Assembly (NCBI GenBank): GCA_001871755.1 | Contig: MNXL01000265.1 | Location: 1 to 12,960, forward strand | Origin: Anaerolineae bacterium CG2_30_64_16 | GTDB lineage: Bacteria; Chloroflexota; Anaerolineae; CG2-30-64-16 | Direction: 5' to 3' | DNA: 12,960 nt | Shown here: piece after piece, positions 6,095 to 12,800 of the stretch | Layout: every line of letters starts with the position of its first letter | Position numbering within the stretch: the first letter of the stretch is position 1 | Made by a program: the position numbers and the translations under genes | The notes under the pieces: model-generated | What the model was told of the DNA's origin: nothing | Seen by the model: the letters and a program-made list of their open reading frames with translations, nothing else | The model's database searches: none

Positions 6095-6517
6095 TTACGT
6101 TTTTCGTTTCACGTCTTTCGTGCTGTCCAGTTGCTCCGGCCCGAACGCGTCCAGCAGCAGGTCGCCGAGATTGTAAACCCGTCGGTTGCCCGCCGTATCG
6201 GCCACGATCACGGTCATTTTCGGGTTGAACTCGACCAACACCTGCCGGCACGCGCCGCACGGGGTCACACCATTTTCTGTCACCACCGCGACAGCCTCGA
6301 ACTCGCGCTGACCTTCCGCGATGGCATGAAACAGTGCGTTTCGCTCGGCGCAGATGCTGAGTCCGTAGGACGCATTCTCCACGTTACAGCCCGTGTAGGT
6401 CCGCCCGTCTGCGCCGAGCAACGCCGCGCCCACCGCAAAACCTGAATAGGGCGCGTAGGCTTGTTGCTGCGCCGTCATCGCCGCCGCAACCAGTTTTCGA
6501 ATCTCAGCCTCAGTCAC
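6095..6517 (-). CDS. cdd: Cytidine deaminase
   Basis: This enzyme deaminates cytidine and deoxycytidine to uridine and deoxyuridine in pyrimidine salvage. The 140 residues show the small tetrameric class: YAPYSGFAVGAALL (21-34), TGCNVENASYGLSICAERNA with catalytic C56-A57-E58, and PCGAC (86-90), whose cysteines complete the zinc site with C56. The GTG at 6517 follows a G-rich run and fits the family N-terminus (TEAEIRKLV); reading back to 6643 would add residues overlapping the end of the CBS gene. The last ten residues (DSTKDVKRKT) and the stop are encoded by an ACGTTTT-type simple repeat, a tail not expected in Cdd. It follows the CBS gene after 47 bases and a terminator follows it. Confidence 0.93.
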   Translation of the reverse strand: MTEAEIRKLVAAAMTAQQQAYAPYSGFAVGAALLGADGRTYTGCNVENASYGLSICAERNALFHAIAEGQREFEAVAVVTENGVTPCGACRQVLVEFNPKMTVIVADTAGNRRVYNLGDLLLDAFGPEQLDSTKDVKRKT

Positions 6518-6564
6518 AGCCCCCCCATTCGCTGCCTCGCTCGAGCGTTGACTCGTTGACCCGT

Positions 6565-7890
6565 TCAATGCAACATGCCCAGGAACGCCACAAAGGCCGG
6601 GCCAACCCCGGAGGCGCTCTCTGCCACCGCGGATGCCCCCCAACCCTCGGTCGGCGCGACGGTGGCGCGCACCTGCTTGATGCGCCGACCCGCCACCGAC
6701 AGGACCTCGATCGTCACCCGCCCGAACTCGATGCAGTCACCGACAGCCGGCACCTTGCCCAGTTGGCTGTAGATAAACCCACCCAGCGTGTCACCGCCCT
6801 CGGCTGGCAGCTCGACGCCCACCAGCTTGTTGACTTCGTCCAGGTCCACCCGGGCGTCGAACAGGTACTCGTGCTCGCTCACTTCTTCGACCGTCGGCTC
6901 CTCAACGTCGTACTCATCCTGAATCTCACCGACAATCTCTTCGAGCAGATCTTCGATAGTGACCAGCCCGGCCGTGCCGCCGTACTCATCCACCACCACC
7001 GCCACGTGGACCTTACGCTGCTGTAGCTCCTGCAGCAGCTCATCCACCTTCTTCGACTCAGGAATGAAGTAAGCTGAGCGCAAGATCTTGTCGAGCGGGA
7101 CATCGGTGCGGCCATCGCTCAGATAGCGCAAAAGATCCTTGGCGTAAAGGATACCCACCACGTTGTCGATCGAGTTACTGTACACGGGGATGCGCGAATG
7201 CCCGGCCTTGAGGATGATATCCAGCGCGACGCGCATGGGCATGTCCACGGGTACGGCCACCACGTCGATGCGCGGCACCATCACCTCGCGCACCAGGGTC
7301 TCGCCAAATTCGAAGATCGACGCGATCATTTCCTTCTCGTCGTCCTCGATGGTCGTCTCTTCTTCCGTCACGTTGAGCAGGAAGCGCAGCCCATCCTCAC
7401 TGAGGAAGATGCTCTCGGTCGCGGTCCCATCGGGGATGGCATCGTGTCCGATCTGGCGCATCACTGCGGTGACGGGGGTGAGAGCCACAGTCAGGAAGCG
7501 GACGAGCGGGGCCAGGCGCAGGGCGACCCGTTCCTGACGGCCGACCGTCCAGGCGCGCGGCAGAAGCTGTGAGGCGATGAGCAGCAGGCCCGTAGCCACC
7601 AACCCCCAAACGACCATCTCATCCCCGCCCAGGCGCTGGATCAACAACGTGGCCGCCCCCACGACGACCACAAACCCGGTGAGCTTCAGTACCAACAAGG
7701 TCGACAGGAAGCGCGCCGGCTCACTCAGCAGCGCTTCGGCCGCCCGGGCTCGCGACCGTTTAACCCCCAGGGATTGCCGCAACTGGAGCCGGCTGACCGA
7801 TGCCAGCGCCATCTCTGCCGCGGCCGCAAAAGCTGCCAGGGTCAAACCCACCACCAGCAGCCCGCCAAGTATCCAACTGTCTACGTCCAA
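6565..7890 (-). CDS. CorC/HlyC-family membrane protein (DUF21, CBS pair, CorC_HlyC)
   Basis: About 441 residues. The N-terminal DUF21 part has hydrophobic segments at roughly 6-28, 63-84, 92-110 and perhaps 124-145. Next come a cytoplasmic pair of CBS domains (EVMVPRIDVVAVPVD, then GHSRIPVYSNSIDNVVGILYAKDLL; second repeat with HVAVVVDEYGGTAGLVTIEDLLEEIVG) and a C-terminal CorC_HlyC domain (YLFDARVDLDEVNKLVGVELP, then GGFIYSQLGKVP). Family members are linked to magnesium or cobalt export and ion homeostasis; the name haemolysin is historical. CBS domains usually bind adenine nucleotides. I favour a TTG start at 7890 because GGGAG lies seven bases upstream; a GTG at 7908 is in frame but lacks a ribosome-binding site. 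The C-terminal end (VAESASGVGPAFVAFLGMLH) is beyond the usual domain. Confidence 0.9.
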   Translation of the reverse strand: MDVDSWILGGLLVVGLTLAAFAAAAEMALASVSRLQLRQSLGVKRSRARAAEALLSEPARFLSTLLVLKLTGFVVVVGAATLLIQRLGGDEMVVWGLVATGLLLIASQLLPRAWTVGRQERVALRLAPLVRFLTVALTPVTAVMRQIGHDAIPDGTATESIFLSEDGLRFLLNVTEEETTIEDDEKEMIASIFEFGETLVREVMVPRIDVVAVPVDMPMRVALDIILKAGHSRIPVYSNSIDNVVGILYAKDLLRYLSDGRTDVPLDKILRSAYFIPESKKVDELLQELQQRKVHVAVVVDEYGGTAGLVTIEDLLEEIVGEIQDEYDVEEPTVEEVSEHEYLFDARVDLDEVNKLVGVELPAEGGDTLGGFIYSQLGKVPAVGDCIEFGRVTIEVLSVAGRRIKQVRATVAPTEGWGASAVAESASGVGPAFVAFLGMLH

Positions 7891-7974
7891 GACATTGCTC
7901 CCAACCACAGACGGCGAGCGCTATCGAAAACGCCTGACGATCTCTGGTTTGCCGCCGCCGGCCATACCCAAGGA

Positions 7975-8086
7975 GTATCCTCTCAATAGTCCGGGGCAGC
8001 TCAAGGCGGATCCGTGATCCGCCGCTCGTCCACCGAGTCACGGACTCGGCTTGAGCAGATTTGTCCCCGCCTTTTTGAGAGGATAC
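7975..8086. mobile_element. MITE-like element, 112 bp, with inverted ends and 8-bp duplication
   Basis: The ends are GTATCCTCTCAA (7975-7986) and its exact complement TTGAGAGGATAC (8075-8086). Immediately outside both ends stands the direct repeat CCCAAGGA (7967-7974 and 8087-8094), as expected of an 8-bp target duplication. Inside are nested foldbacks: CGGGG with CCCCG, GCTCAAG (7999-8005) with CTTGAGC (8050-8056), and two perfect hairpins, GGCGGATC/GATCCGCC (8005-8023) and CCGAGTC/GACTCGG (8033-8049), each with a 3-base loop. There is no ORF. The right flank touches the glmU stop codon. It fills most of the glmU-CBS gap. Confidence 0.8.
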
Positions 8087-8094
8087 CCCAAGGA

Positions 8095-9441
8095 CTATTC
8101 CTCACCGGCCGGCCGCTTTGGCCGCGCCGGTACGCCATAAACCACTGCCCCGGCTGGCACATCGTGCGTCACCACCGACCCCGCGCCCGTCTTGGCGCCC
8201 CGGCCGATATGCACCGGCGCCACCAGCATCGAGTCACTGCCGATGAACACGTCGTCTTCGATCACCGTAACGTTTTTGTGCACCCCATCGAAATTGCAGG
8301 TGATGGTCCCCGCGCCGATGTTCACGTTTGCGCCGATCTGGGCATCCCCCAGATAGCTAAAATGTCCCATTTTGCCGCCCGGCCCCAGCGTCGCGTTCTT
8401 CATCTCGCCGAAATTGCCCATGTGCGCGCCGCGGCACAGCCTGGCCCCTTTGCGCAGATGGCCGAATGGGCCGATGTTCGCGTCATCCTCCATCACTGCG
8501 CCTTCGAGCACAGACATCGTGACCAAACAGTTGCTCCCGATTTGGCTATCCTCGAGCACGGTATTGGGTCCGATGCGGCAGTGCGAGCCGATGGTCGTGC
8601 GGCCGCGCAAGTGCGTATTGGGCAAAATGATCGTGTCGGGGGCAATCGTTACCGTCGACTCGATGTAAGTCGTGACAGGATCAAGCAGCGTGACACCAGC
8701 TTCCATCCAACGCCGATTGATGCGTGCCCGGATCACCGCCTCGGCCTCGGCCAGGTGGACACGCGTATTGATGCCGATCAGCTCAGACGCATCGGTGGTT
8801 TGGATGGCGGTTGCCGGATGTCCCTGGCTGACCGCCAACCCAACCATATCCGTCAGGTAGTATTCGCCTTTCGGGCTGGGCGATAGCTTGGCCAGGTTTT
8901 CCCACAGCCAATCGGCATTAAAGCAATAGACGCCGGCATTCAGCTCCCGAATGCTGAGCTGCTCCGGCGTGCAACTGCTCTCCTCCACCACACGCTGCGG
9001 CTGACCCGTGTCATCGCGCACCACGCGGCCAAACCCGCGTGGATCCTGGGCGATCACTGTCAAGAAGCTCATCACGCCGTCATGCTGGTAGCCGGCGACC
9101 ATCTTCTGCAGGGTGCTCTCGGTCACCAACGGCATGTCGGCATATGTCACCAACACCGCGTCCGCCTCACCCGCCAACAGCGTCCGCGCCTGCAGGACGG
9201 CATGGCCGGTGCCCAACTGCTCGGCCTGGGTTACATAGCGTGCGCGGTCACCCAGCGCCTCGCGCACCTGATCGCCGCCGTGGCCAACCACCAACACCGG
9301 CGCCACGCCGGTCACCCTGGTCGCCGCATCTACCGCATAACTCACCAACGGCTGGCCGGCCAACGGATGTAGCACTTTGGGGGTCGTTGATTTCATGCGT
9401 GTGCCCTGGCCGGCCGCCAGGATGACCGCCGTCAGCCGCAT
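8095..9441 (-). CDS. glmU: Bifunctional UDP-GlcNAc pyrophosphorylase / glucosamine-1-phosphate acetyltransferase
   Basis: GlmU acetylates glucosamine-1-phosphate with acetyl-CoA and then couples the product to UTP, giving UDP-GlcNAc for peptidoglycan and other envelope sugars. The 448 residues (E. coli has 456) show the N-terminal nucleotidyltransferase: LAAGQGTRMKS at 8-18, QLGTGHA at 75-81 and YADMPLV at 100-106, with D102 as metal ligand. The C-terminal left-handed beta helix has its hexapeptide repeats, KMGHFSYLGDA with the catalytic histidine H360, then NIGAGTITCNFDG and FIGSDSMLVAPV. The ATG at 9441 is preceded by GAGGTGG; an extension to 9486 would run back through the leader hairpin. 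It has its own putative promoter and a terminator-like hairpin in the leader. The MITE-like element abuts its stop codon. Confidence 0.95.
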   Translation of the reverse strand: MRLTAVILAAGQGTRMKSTTPKVLHPLAGQPLVSYAVDAATRVTGVAPVLVVGHGGDQVREALGDRARYVTQAEQLGTGHAVLQARTLLAGEADAVLVTYADMPLVTESTLQKMVAGYQHDGVMSFLTVIAQDPRGFGRVVRDDTGQPQRVVEESSCTPEQLSIRELNAGVYCFNADWLWENLAKLSPSPKGEYYLTDMVGLAVSQGHPATAIQTTDASELIGINTRVHLAEAEAVIRARINRRWMEAGVTLLDPVTTYIESTVTIAPDTIILPNTHLRGRTTIGSHCRIGPNTVLEDSQIGSNCLVTMSVLEGAVMEDDANIGPFGHLRKGARLCRGAHMGNFGEMKNATLGPGGKMGHFSYLGDAQIGANVNIGAGTITCNFDGVHKNVTVIEDDVFIGSDSMLVAPVHIGRGAKTGAGSVVTHDVPAGAVVYGVPARPKRPAGEE

Positions 9442-9458
9442 GTCCACCTCGTTAACAC

Positions 9459-9503
9459 AAAAAGGACCAAGGCTAGCCCGTAACAACGCGCCATCCCTTG
9501 GTC
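9459..9503 (-). terminator. Terminator-like hairpin in the glmU leader
   Basis: The minus strand reads GACCAAGG (9496-9503), a 23-base loop, CCTTGGTC (9465-9472) and then CTTTTTGTG. An 8-bp stem followed by a U5 tract lies only about 18 bases before the glmU start. It could be a second terminator for rRNA read-through or an attenuator acting on glmU. Confidence 0.55.
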
Positions 9504-9581
9504 ATCCTGCGATATCTTTGTAGAAGGAGGTTGTTCAACCATCATGAGCCAGACGCTATCTCCACCAGATCAACATTGGAG

Positions 9582-9610
9582 ATTCTAGCACAGAACCTCT
9601 CGCAACGCAA
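9582..9610 (-). promoter_or_regulatory. Putative promoter for glmU
   Basis: On the minus strand TTGCGT (9605-9610) is separated by 17 bases from TAGAAT (9582-9587). It starts directly after the rRNA terminator stem and would give glmU a leader of about 135 bases containing the terminator-like hairpin. The -35 matches the consensus only in TTG. Confidence 0.4.
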
Positions 9611-9611
9611 A

Positions 9612-9641
9612 GCCGCAACCGGTGTAGGGTCCGGTTGCGGC
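9612..9641 (-). terminator. rRNA operon terminator
   Basis: GCCGCAACCGG (9612-9622) and CCGGTTGCGGC (9631-9641) form a perfect 11-bp stem with an 8-base loop. On the minus strand it is followed by TTTGCG. It lies about 25 bases past the 5S gene. The T-tract is short, so it may also act in RNA processing. Confidence 0.75.
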
Positions 9642-9666
9642 GAATAGTTAAATAAAAAGAGCTCCG

Positions 9667-9781
9667 TTGGCAATGACCTACTCTCGCAGAGGCTTGCGCC
9701 CCAACTACCATCGGCGCAGAAGGGCTTAACTGCCAGGTTCGGGATGGGACTGGGTGTACCCCCTTCGCTAATGTCACCAAC
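9667..9781 (-). rRNA. rrf: 5S ribosomal RNA
   Basis: The minus strand carries the typical 5S sequence: an arm beginning TGTTGGTGAC, the CCCATCCCGAACCTGGCAGT loop, AAGCCC, and a closing GAGAGTAGGTCATTGCCAAC. The two ends pair (GTTGGTGAC with GTCATTGCCAAC). Length is about 115 nt, as usual. Ends are approximate by a few bases. Confidence 0.93.
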
Positions 9782-9846
9782 AGAGCTTCTTTTTCAGATT
9801 TAAAGTACTGCACACTGTTGGCGCCCTAACAACTGAACGGAATAGA

Positions 9847-9906
9847 CTGGAAACTGGACACTGGGAGCTGGCGCCTGACATTAAGGTTTCAGCTCCAAGT
9901 TTCCAG
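9847..9906. repeat. Foldback in the 23S-5S spacer
   Basis: CTGGAAACT (9847-9855) pairs with AGTTTCCAG (9898-9906), and GGAGCTG (9864-9870) with CAGCTCC (9890-9896), giving a two-part stem with an 8-base bulge and a 19-base loop. The sequence belongs to the GACTGGAAACTGG-type simple spacers of this genome. It may shape pre-rRNA processing. No tRNA gene lies in this spacer. Confidence 0.5.
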
Positions 9907-10060
9907 CATCAAGCACTGCAATCTCGCGTGAATTAAGCCCTCGTGCATTAGTACGGCTTGGCTGAACACATTACTGTGCGTACACCTGCCGCCTATCAAA
10001 CTGGTAGTCTTCCAGTGCACTTACTCCCTTCACGGGATGGGGGATCTTATCTTGAGGCGA

Positions 10061-10092
<32 letters not shown>

Positions 10093-10200
10093 CTGCCCGA
10101 CTTAGCTACCCAGCGATGCTCCTGGCGGAACAACTGGCACACCAGCGGTCGGTCCACTCCGGTCCTCTCGTACTAGGAGCAGCTCCTCTCAAATCCCCTA

Positions 10201-10291
<91 letters not shown>

Positions 10292-10301
10292 GGTACTTCC
10301 C

Positions 10302-10334
<33 letters not shown>

Positions 10335-10432
10335 GAGCGGCGCCGTCGATATGAACTCTTGGGCGCCACCAGCCTGTTATCCCCGGGGTAGCTTTTGTCC
10401 GTTAAGCCACGGCCCTTCCACTCGGAACCGTG

Positions 10433-10468
<36 letters not shown>

Positions 10469-10512
10469 GTGGGTCTTGCAGTCAAGCTCCCTTATGCCTT
10501 TACACTCTACGG

Positions 10513-10543
<31 letters not shown>

Positions 10544-10563
10544 GGCGCCTCCGTTACCTTTTG

Positions 10564-10604
<41 letters not shown>

Positions 10605-10747
10605 CCCACGCCGGATCACGGACGCAGGTTAGGGTCAAAACTGAATCAGGCTGGTATTCCAACGGCGACTCCACCGAGGCTAGCGCCCCAGTTTCCCAGT
10701 CTCCCAGCTATCCTACACAGATCCAGCCCTAACACAATACCAGGCTG

Positions 10748-10788
<41 letters not shown>

Positions 10789-10907
10789 GACGCATCTTCA
10801 CGCCTATTTCAATTTCACCGGGTCCTTCGTCGAGACAGTGCCCCACTCGTTACGCCATTCGTGCGGGTCGGAACTTCGCGTGCTTCCCGTATTACTACGG
10901 GCGCAGA

Positions 10908-11351
10908 CTATATCTTTATCTCTTTCTTGGAGTACTTCCTGATGCCTGATGGGTTCATCTCAAAAGCCAGGTCAACGATCTGGTTGAAGCCGTCTTTGAT
11001 AAGATGTTGCCCGACGTGCATCGTACGGCAAATACGGGCAAATTTCTCAAAATCACGGCGCTTCCCAGAGAGAAAAGGGTTTTCCTCAAAGTGGCGAATA
11101 ACCCTCTCAATCAAATCGTCAAGACTTCGAACTTCGTACTTGAGAGTTTTATCAGACCTATCTGGCCGAATAGTGCCACAACCAAAGTATGCTTTCAGCA
11201 TCTCCAACACCTCAGCCCGGTCACGGTTTTGGCTAACCGAGAAGCTCGGTCGAATTTCCCAGCCAAACCGATGACGTTGGCTTCGATTGATGGAAACGCA
11301 GAAGCATCCTTCACCATCGGCATACCCGGTAAGATAAGACTTAACATCCAT
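10908..11351 (-). CDS. LAGLIDADG homing endonuclease of the 1951 intron
   Basis: This 147-residue protein has one LAGLIDADG motif, LTGYADGEG (residues 7-15), followed by beta strands typical of the family (CFCVSINRSQRHRFGWEIRP, SFSVSQNRDRAEVLEMLKAY), CGTIRPD, a YEVRSLDDL strand and a C-terminal helical part. One motif means it should act as a homodimer, cutting the uninterrupted 23S gene around position 1951 so that the intron is copied in. The ATG at 11351 is chosen because GGAG lies nine bases upstream; a GTG at 11420 would add residues from a structured intron region. That GGAG sits in the CTCTC/GAGAG hairpin (11359-11371), so translation may be restrained in the folded intron. Its last codons overlap the conserved 3' core, ending in the UAG of AUAUAGUC. 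Confidence 0.88.
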   Translation of the reverse strand: MDVKSYLTGYADGEGCFCVSINRSQRHRFGWEIRPSFSVSQNRDRAEVLEMLKAYFGCGTIRPDRSDKTLKYEVRSLDDLIERVIRHFEENPFLSGKRRDFEKFARICRTMHVGQHLIKDGFNQIVDLAFEMNPSGIRKYSKKEIKI

Positions 11352-11358
11352 CGGCACA

Positions 11359-11371
11359 CTCTCCGGGAGAG
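11359..11371 (-). promoter_or_regulatory. Hairpin enclosing the ribosome-binding site of the 1951 endonuclease
   Basis: CTCTC (11359-11363) and GAGAG (11367-11371) form a 5-bp stem around a 3-base loop. The GGAG that precedes the endonuclease ATG at 11351 is half inside it. The fold would hide the ribosome-binding site. Confidence 0.4.
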
Positions 11372-11599
11372 ACACCGGCGTATGACAGAGGTCGTAGATT
11401 TGCCATAAAGCAGTGACCACTGTCTCATCCGCTTGATGCGGATTCAGTCGTTACGGGGTCAGTCCTTCGCTTCACTCAGGACGACTTCCCACGGTATTAC
11501 CCCCTCTTTGGCACGGTGCCCTTGCGCACCGCAACGAGGTCGGGCTTCACCGTTACCAGCCGGTACGGGCAATTTACTTACCCGACAAGGAATTTCGCT

Positions 11600-11875
11600 C
11601 TACTCTGTTACCGCTACTTGTGTAGCGGGTCGGTCATTTCTGCCGACCTCCCTATGTCGCCATAGGGTACGGACTATATCTTCATCTGATGACTATACCA
11701 GATGTCCGGCGTATAGTCTCTGAGGAAGCCAACTTGTGCTGGCCTTTCCTGCTGGTTGTCTGCACCGACCGCATTGTTACTGCGTTAAAAACGCTAGTAG
11801 CGCCGGATACTCAGATATTCCAGCATATAGCCGGATGCACCTTCTCCATCGCTAGAGAAGGGGGCAACGAAAGTC
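11600..11875 (-). ncRNA. Group I intron at 23S position 1931, without ORF (276 nt)
   Basis: It follows exon CCTAAGGT (U1931) and ends in G before AGCGAAATTCC. It contains a P2-like hairpin CCUUCUC/GAGAAGG, the core segments CAGAGACTATACGCC (R, 11701-11722 region) and GAAGATATAGTCCG (S, near 11670-11683), and the P7 pairing GACUAUA with UAUAGUC. A P6 extension GCCAG/TTGGC takes the place where the 1917 intron has its ORF. Position 1931 is a known intron site in Thermotoga and organelles. Only three clear P1 pairs (GGU with GCC) are seen next to the 5' splice site, while UUUCG can pair with the 3' exon CGAAA as P10. No coding sequence remains, so its mobility would depend on another protein. 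Confidence 0.88.
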
Positions 11876-12013
11876 ACCTTAGGACCGTTCATTTATGTTA
11901 CACGACCGACGAGGCCATGCCCCGTCCGCGCGGTCTAGACCGATGTCTAGACCCTCTGTGTCGCCACAGAGATCGGACCATCTCATCATCTCGCTGAATC
12001 GGCGGTTTCCTTG

Positions 12014-12535
12014 CTACTCAGCGGATGTCTGGCGTATGGTCTCTGGGGATTCTCCCTGGGCGAAACGGCTCAGTATCTCTTCATCAGAGTATTTGCGCCG
12101 CCCCACCCCTCCATCGTTCATCTCGGCTCTGACACGAAGTATTTCACGCACTCCATCTCCTGTAAGATGTCGTCCTTCCTGCATCAGGTTGGCGATTTTC
12201 TTGAACTTCGCAAAATCGCGTTTCTTCTTCGCTGACAGGAACCGAAACCGCTCAAAGAACGGAATCACATGTTCACAGATGGCGTTCAGATTGTTGACTT
12301 CGTAGTACCAGACTCCATCCCCTCTCCCTCGTAACGTCCCACATTGCAGATGCTGTTTGAACAGCGCCAGGATGACGCGATCTTTTTGCGAAACGTTGAA
12401 GCAAAGAGAGATTTTCCATGGAATCCGGTAGTCTTTGCGTTGCCGGAAAGAAACATTAAAGCTTCCTTCTCCATCTGCAAACCCTGCCAGATAGTAGCCG
12501 ATGTGAGGCAGGATGCTCTTAACATTCAGAGCCAT
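12014..12535 (-). CDS. LAGLIDADG homing endonuclease of the 1917 intron
   Basis: This 173-residue, intact protein has one motif, LAGFADGEG (residues 16-24), then SFNVSFRQRKDYRIPWKISL and CFNVSQKDRVILALFKQHLQ, CGTLRGRGDGVWYYEV and a basic helical region (RFLSAKKKRDFAKFKKIANL). The layout matches the homodimeric I-CreI-like class, and the similarity in order to the 1951 enzyme (SFSVSQ, CGTIR, FLSGKRRDFEKFARI) shows that the two are homologous. It should cut intron-less 23S genes around 1917. AGGAGG lies seven bases before the ATG at 12535, an excellent site, but inside a perfect hairpin. The C-terminus (about the last 15 residues) is encoded by the conserved R segment of the ribozyme, so protein and RNA constraints overlap there. 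Confidence 0.92.
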   Translation of the reverse strand: MALNVKSILPHIGYYLAGFADGEGSFNVSFRQRKDYRIPWKISLCFNVSQKDRVILALFKQHLQCGTLRGRGDGVWYYEVNNLNAICEHVIPFFERFRFLSAKKKRDFAKFKKIANLMQEGRHLTGDGVREILRVRAEMNDGGVGRRKYSDEEILSRFAQGESPETIRQTSAE

Positions 12536-12541
12536 TGCAAC

Positions 12542-12570
12542 ACCTCCTGTGGAGGTCTCCTATGGGAGAC
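12542..12570 (-). promoter_or_regulatory. Hairpins enclosing the ribosome-binding site of the 1917 endonuclease
   Basis: ACCTCC (12542-12547) and GGAGGT (12551-12556) form a 6-bp stem with a 3-base loop that locks the AGGAGG Shine-Dalgarno. An adjacent stem GTCTCC (12555-12560) with GGAGAC (12565-12570) shares two bases with the first, so the two compete at their border. Confidence 0.5.
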
Positions 12571-12693
12571 TTTCCTGCTGATTGCCCGCACCTCACGGAT
12601 TGTCACTGCTTCCCATTGGAGCGAGTACCGGAGGATACGCCGGGTTTTCCAGCATATAGCCAGATTTATTAACGTAACTACAGCGGTCCAGTC

Positions 12694-12725
<32 letters not shown>

Positions 12726-12769
12726 GTTCAAAGCTTCCCCTTCGCTTGCGCTCAGGGTAACCTCTCCCT

Positions 12770-12800
<31 letters not shown>

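Larger units (their letters stand above)
10877..11579 (-). ncRNA. Group I intron at 23S position 1951 (703 nt)
   Basis: It follows exon U1951 (CTTGTCGGGT) and ends in G just before AAGTTCCGACC, the U...G boundaries of group I introns. The internal guide GCCCG pairs with exon CGGGU, giving U-G at the splice site. The classical 3' core segment AAGATATAGTC lies at 10905-10918. A perfect ATCCGC/GCGGAT hairpin and other foldbacks occur in the 5' half. It encodes a LAGLIDADG endonuclease whose stop codon is part of the core segment. Position 1951 is a known bacterial site (Coxiella burnetii). Its core differs from those of the other two introns here, and I could not place its P7 5' strand with certainty. 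Confidence 0.88.

Noticed and set aside
8014..8886. A 290-codon plus-strand open frame opposite glmU
   Set aside because: GlmU on the minus strand is unambiguous. The opposite frame has a His/Arg/Asp-rich composition expected of reversed GC-rich codons.
9543..9587. A 14-codon plus-strand ORF (MSQTLSPPDQHWRF) with AAGGAGG upstream
   Set aside because: The spacing of 13 bases is too long, it opposes all neighbouring genes, and it overlaps the putative glmU promoter.
9556..9813. A minus-strand open frame covering the 5S gene
   Set aside because: It runs through 5S rRNA and its terminator, so it cannot be a protein gene.
11690..11997. Plus-strand open frame across the 1931 intron as a remnant endonuclease
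   Set aside because: It is antisense to the intron and spans exon sequence. No LAGLIDADG or other endonuclease motif is visible, and there is no room for one in 276 nt.
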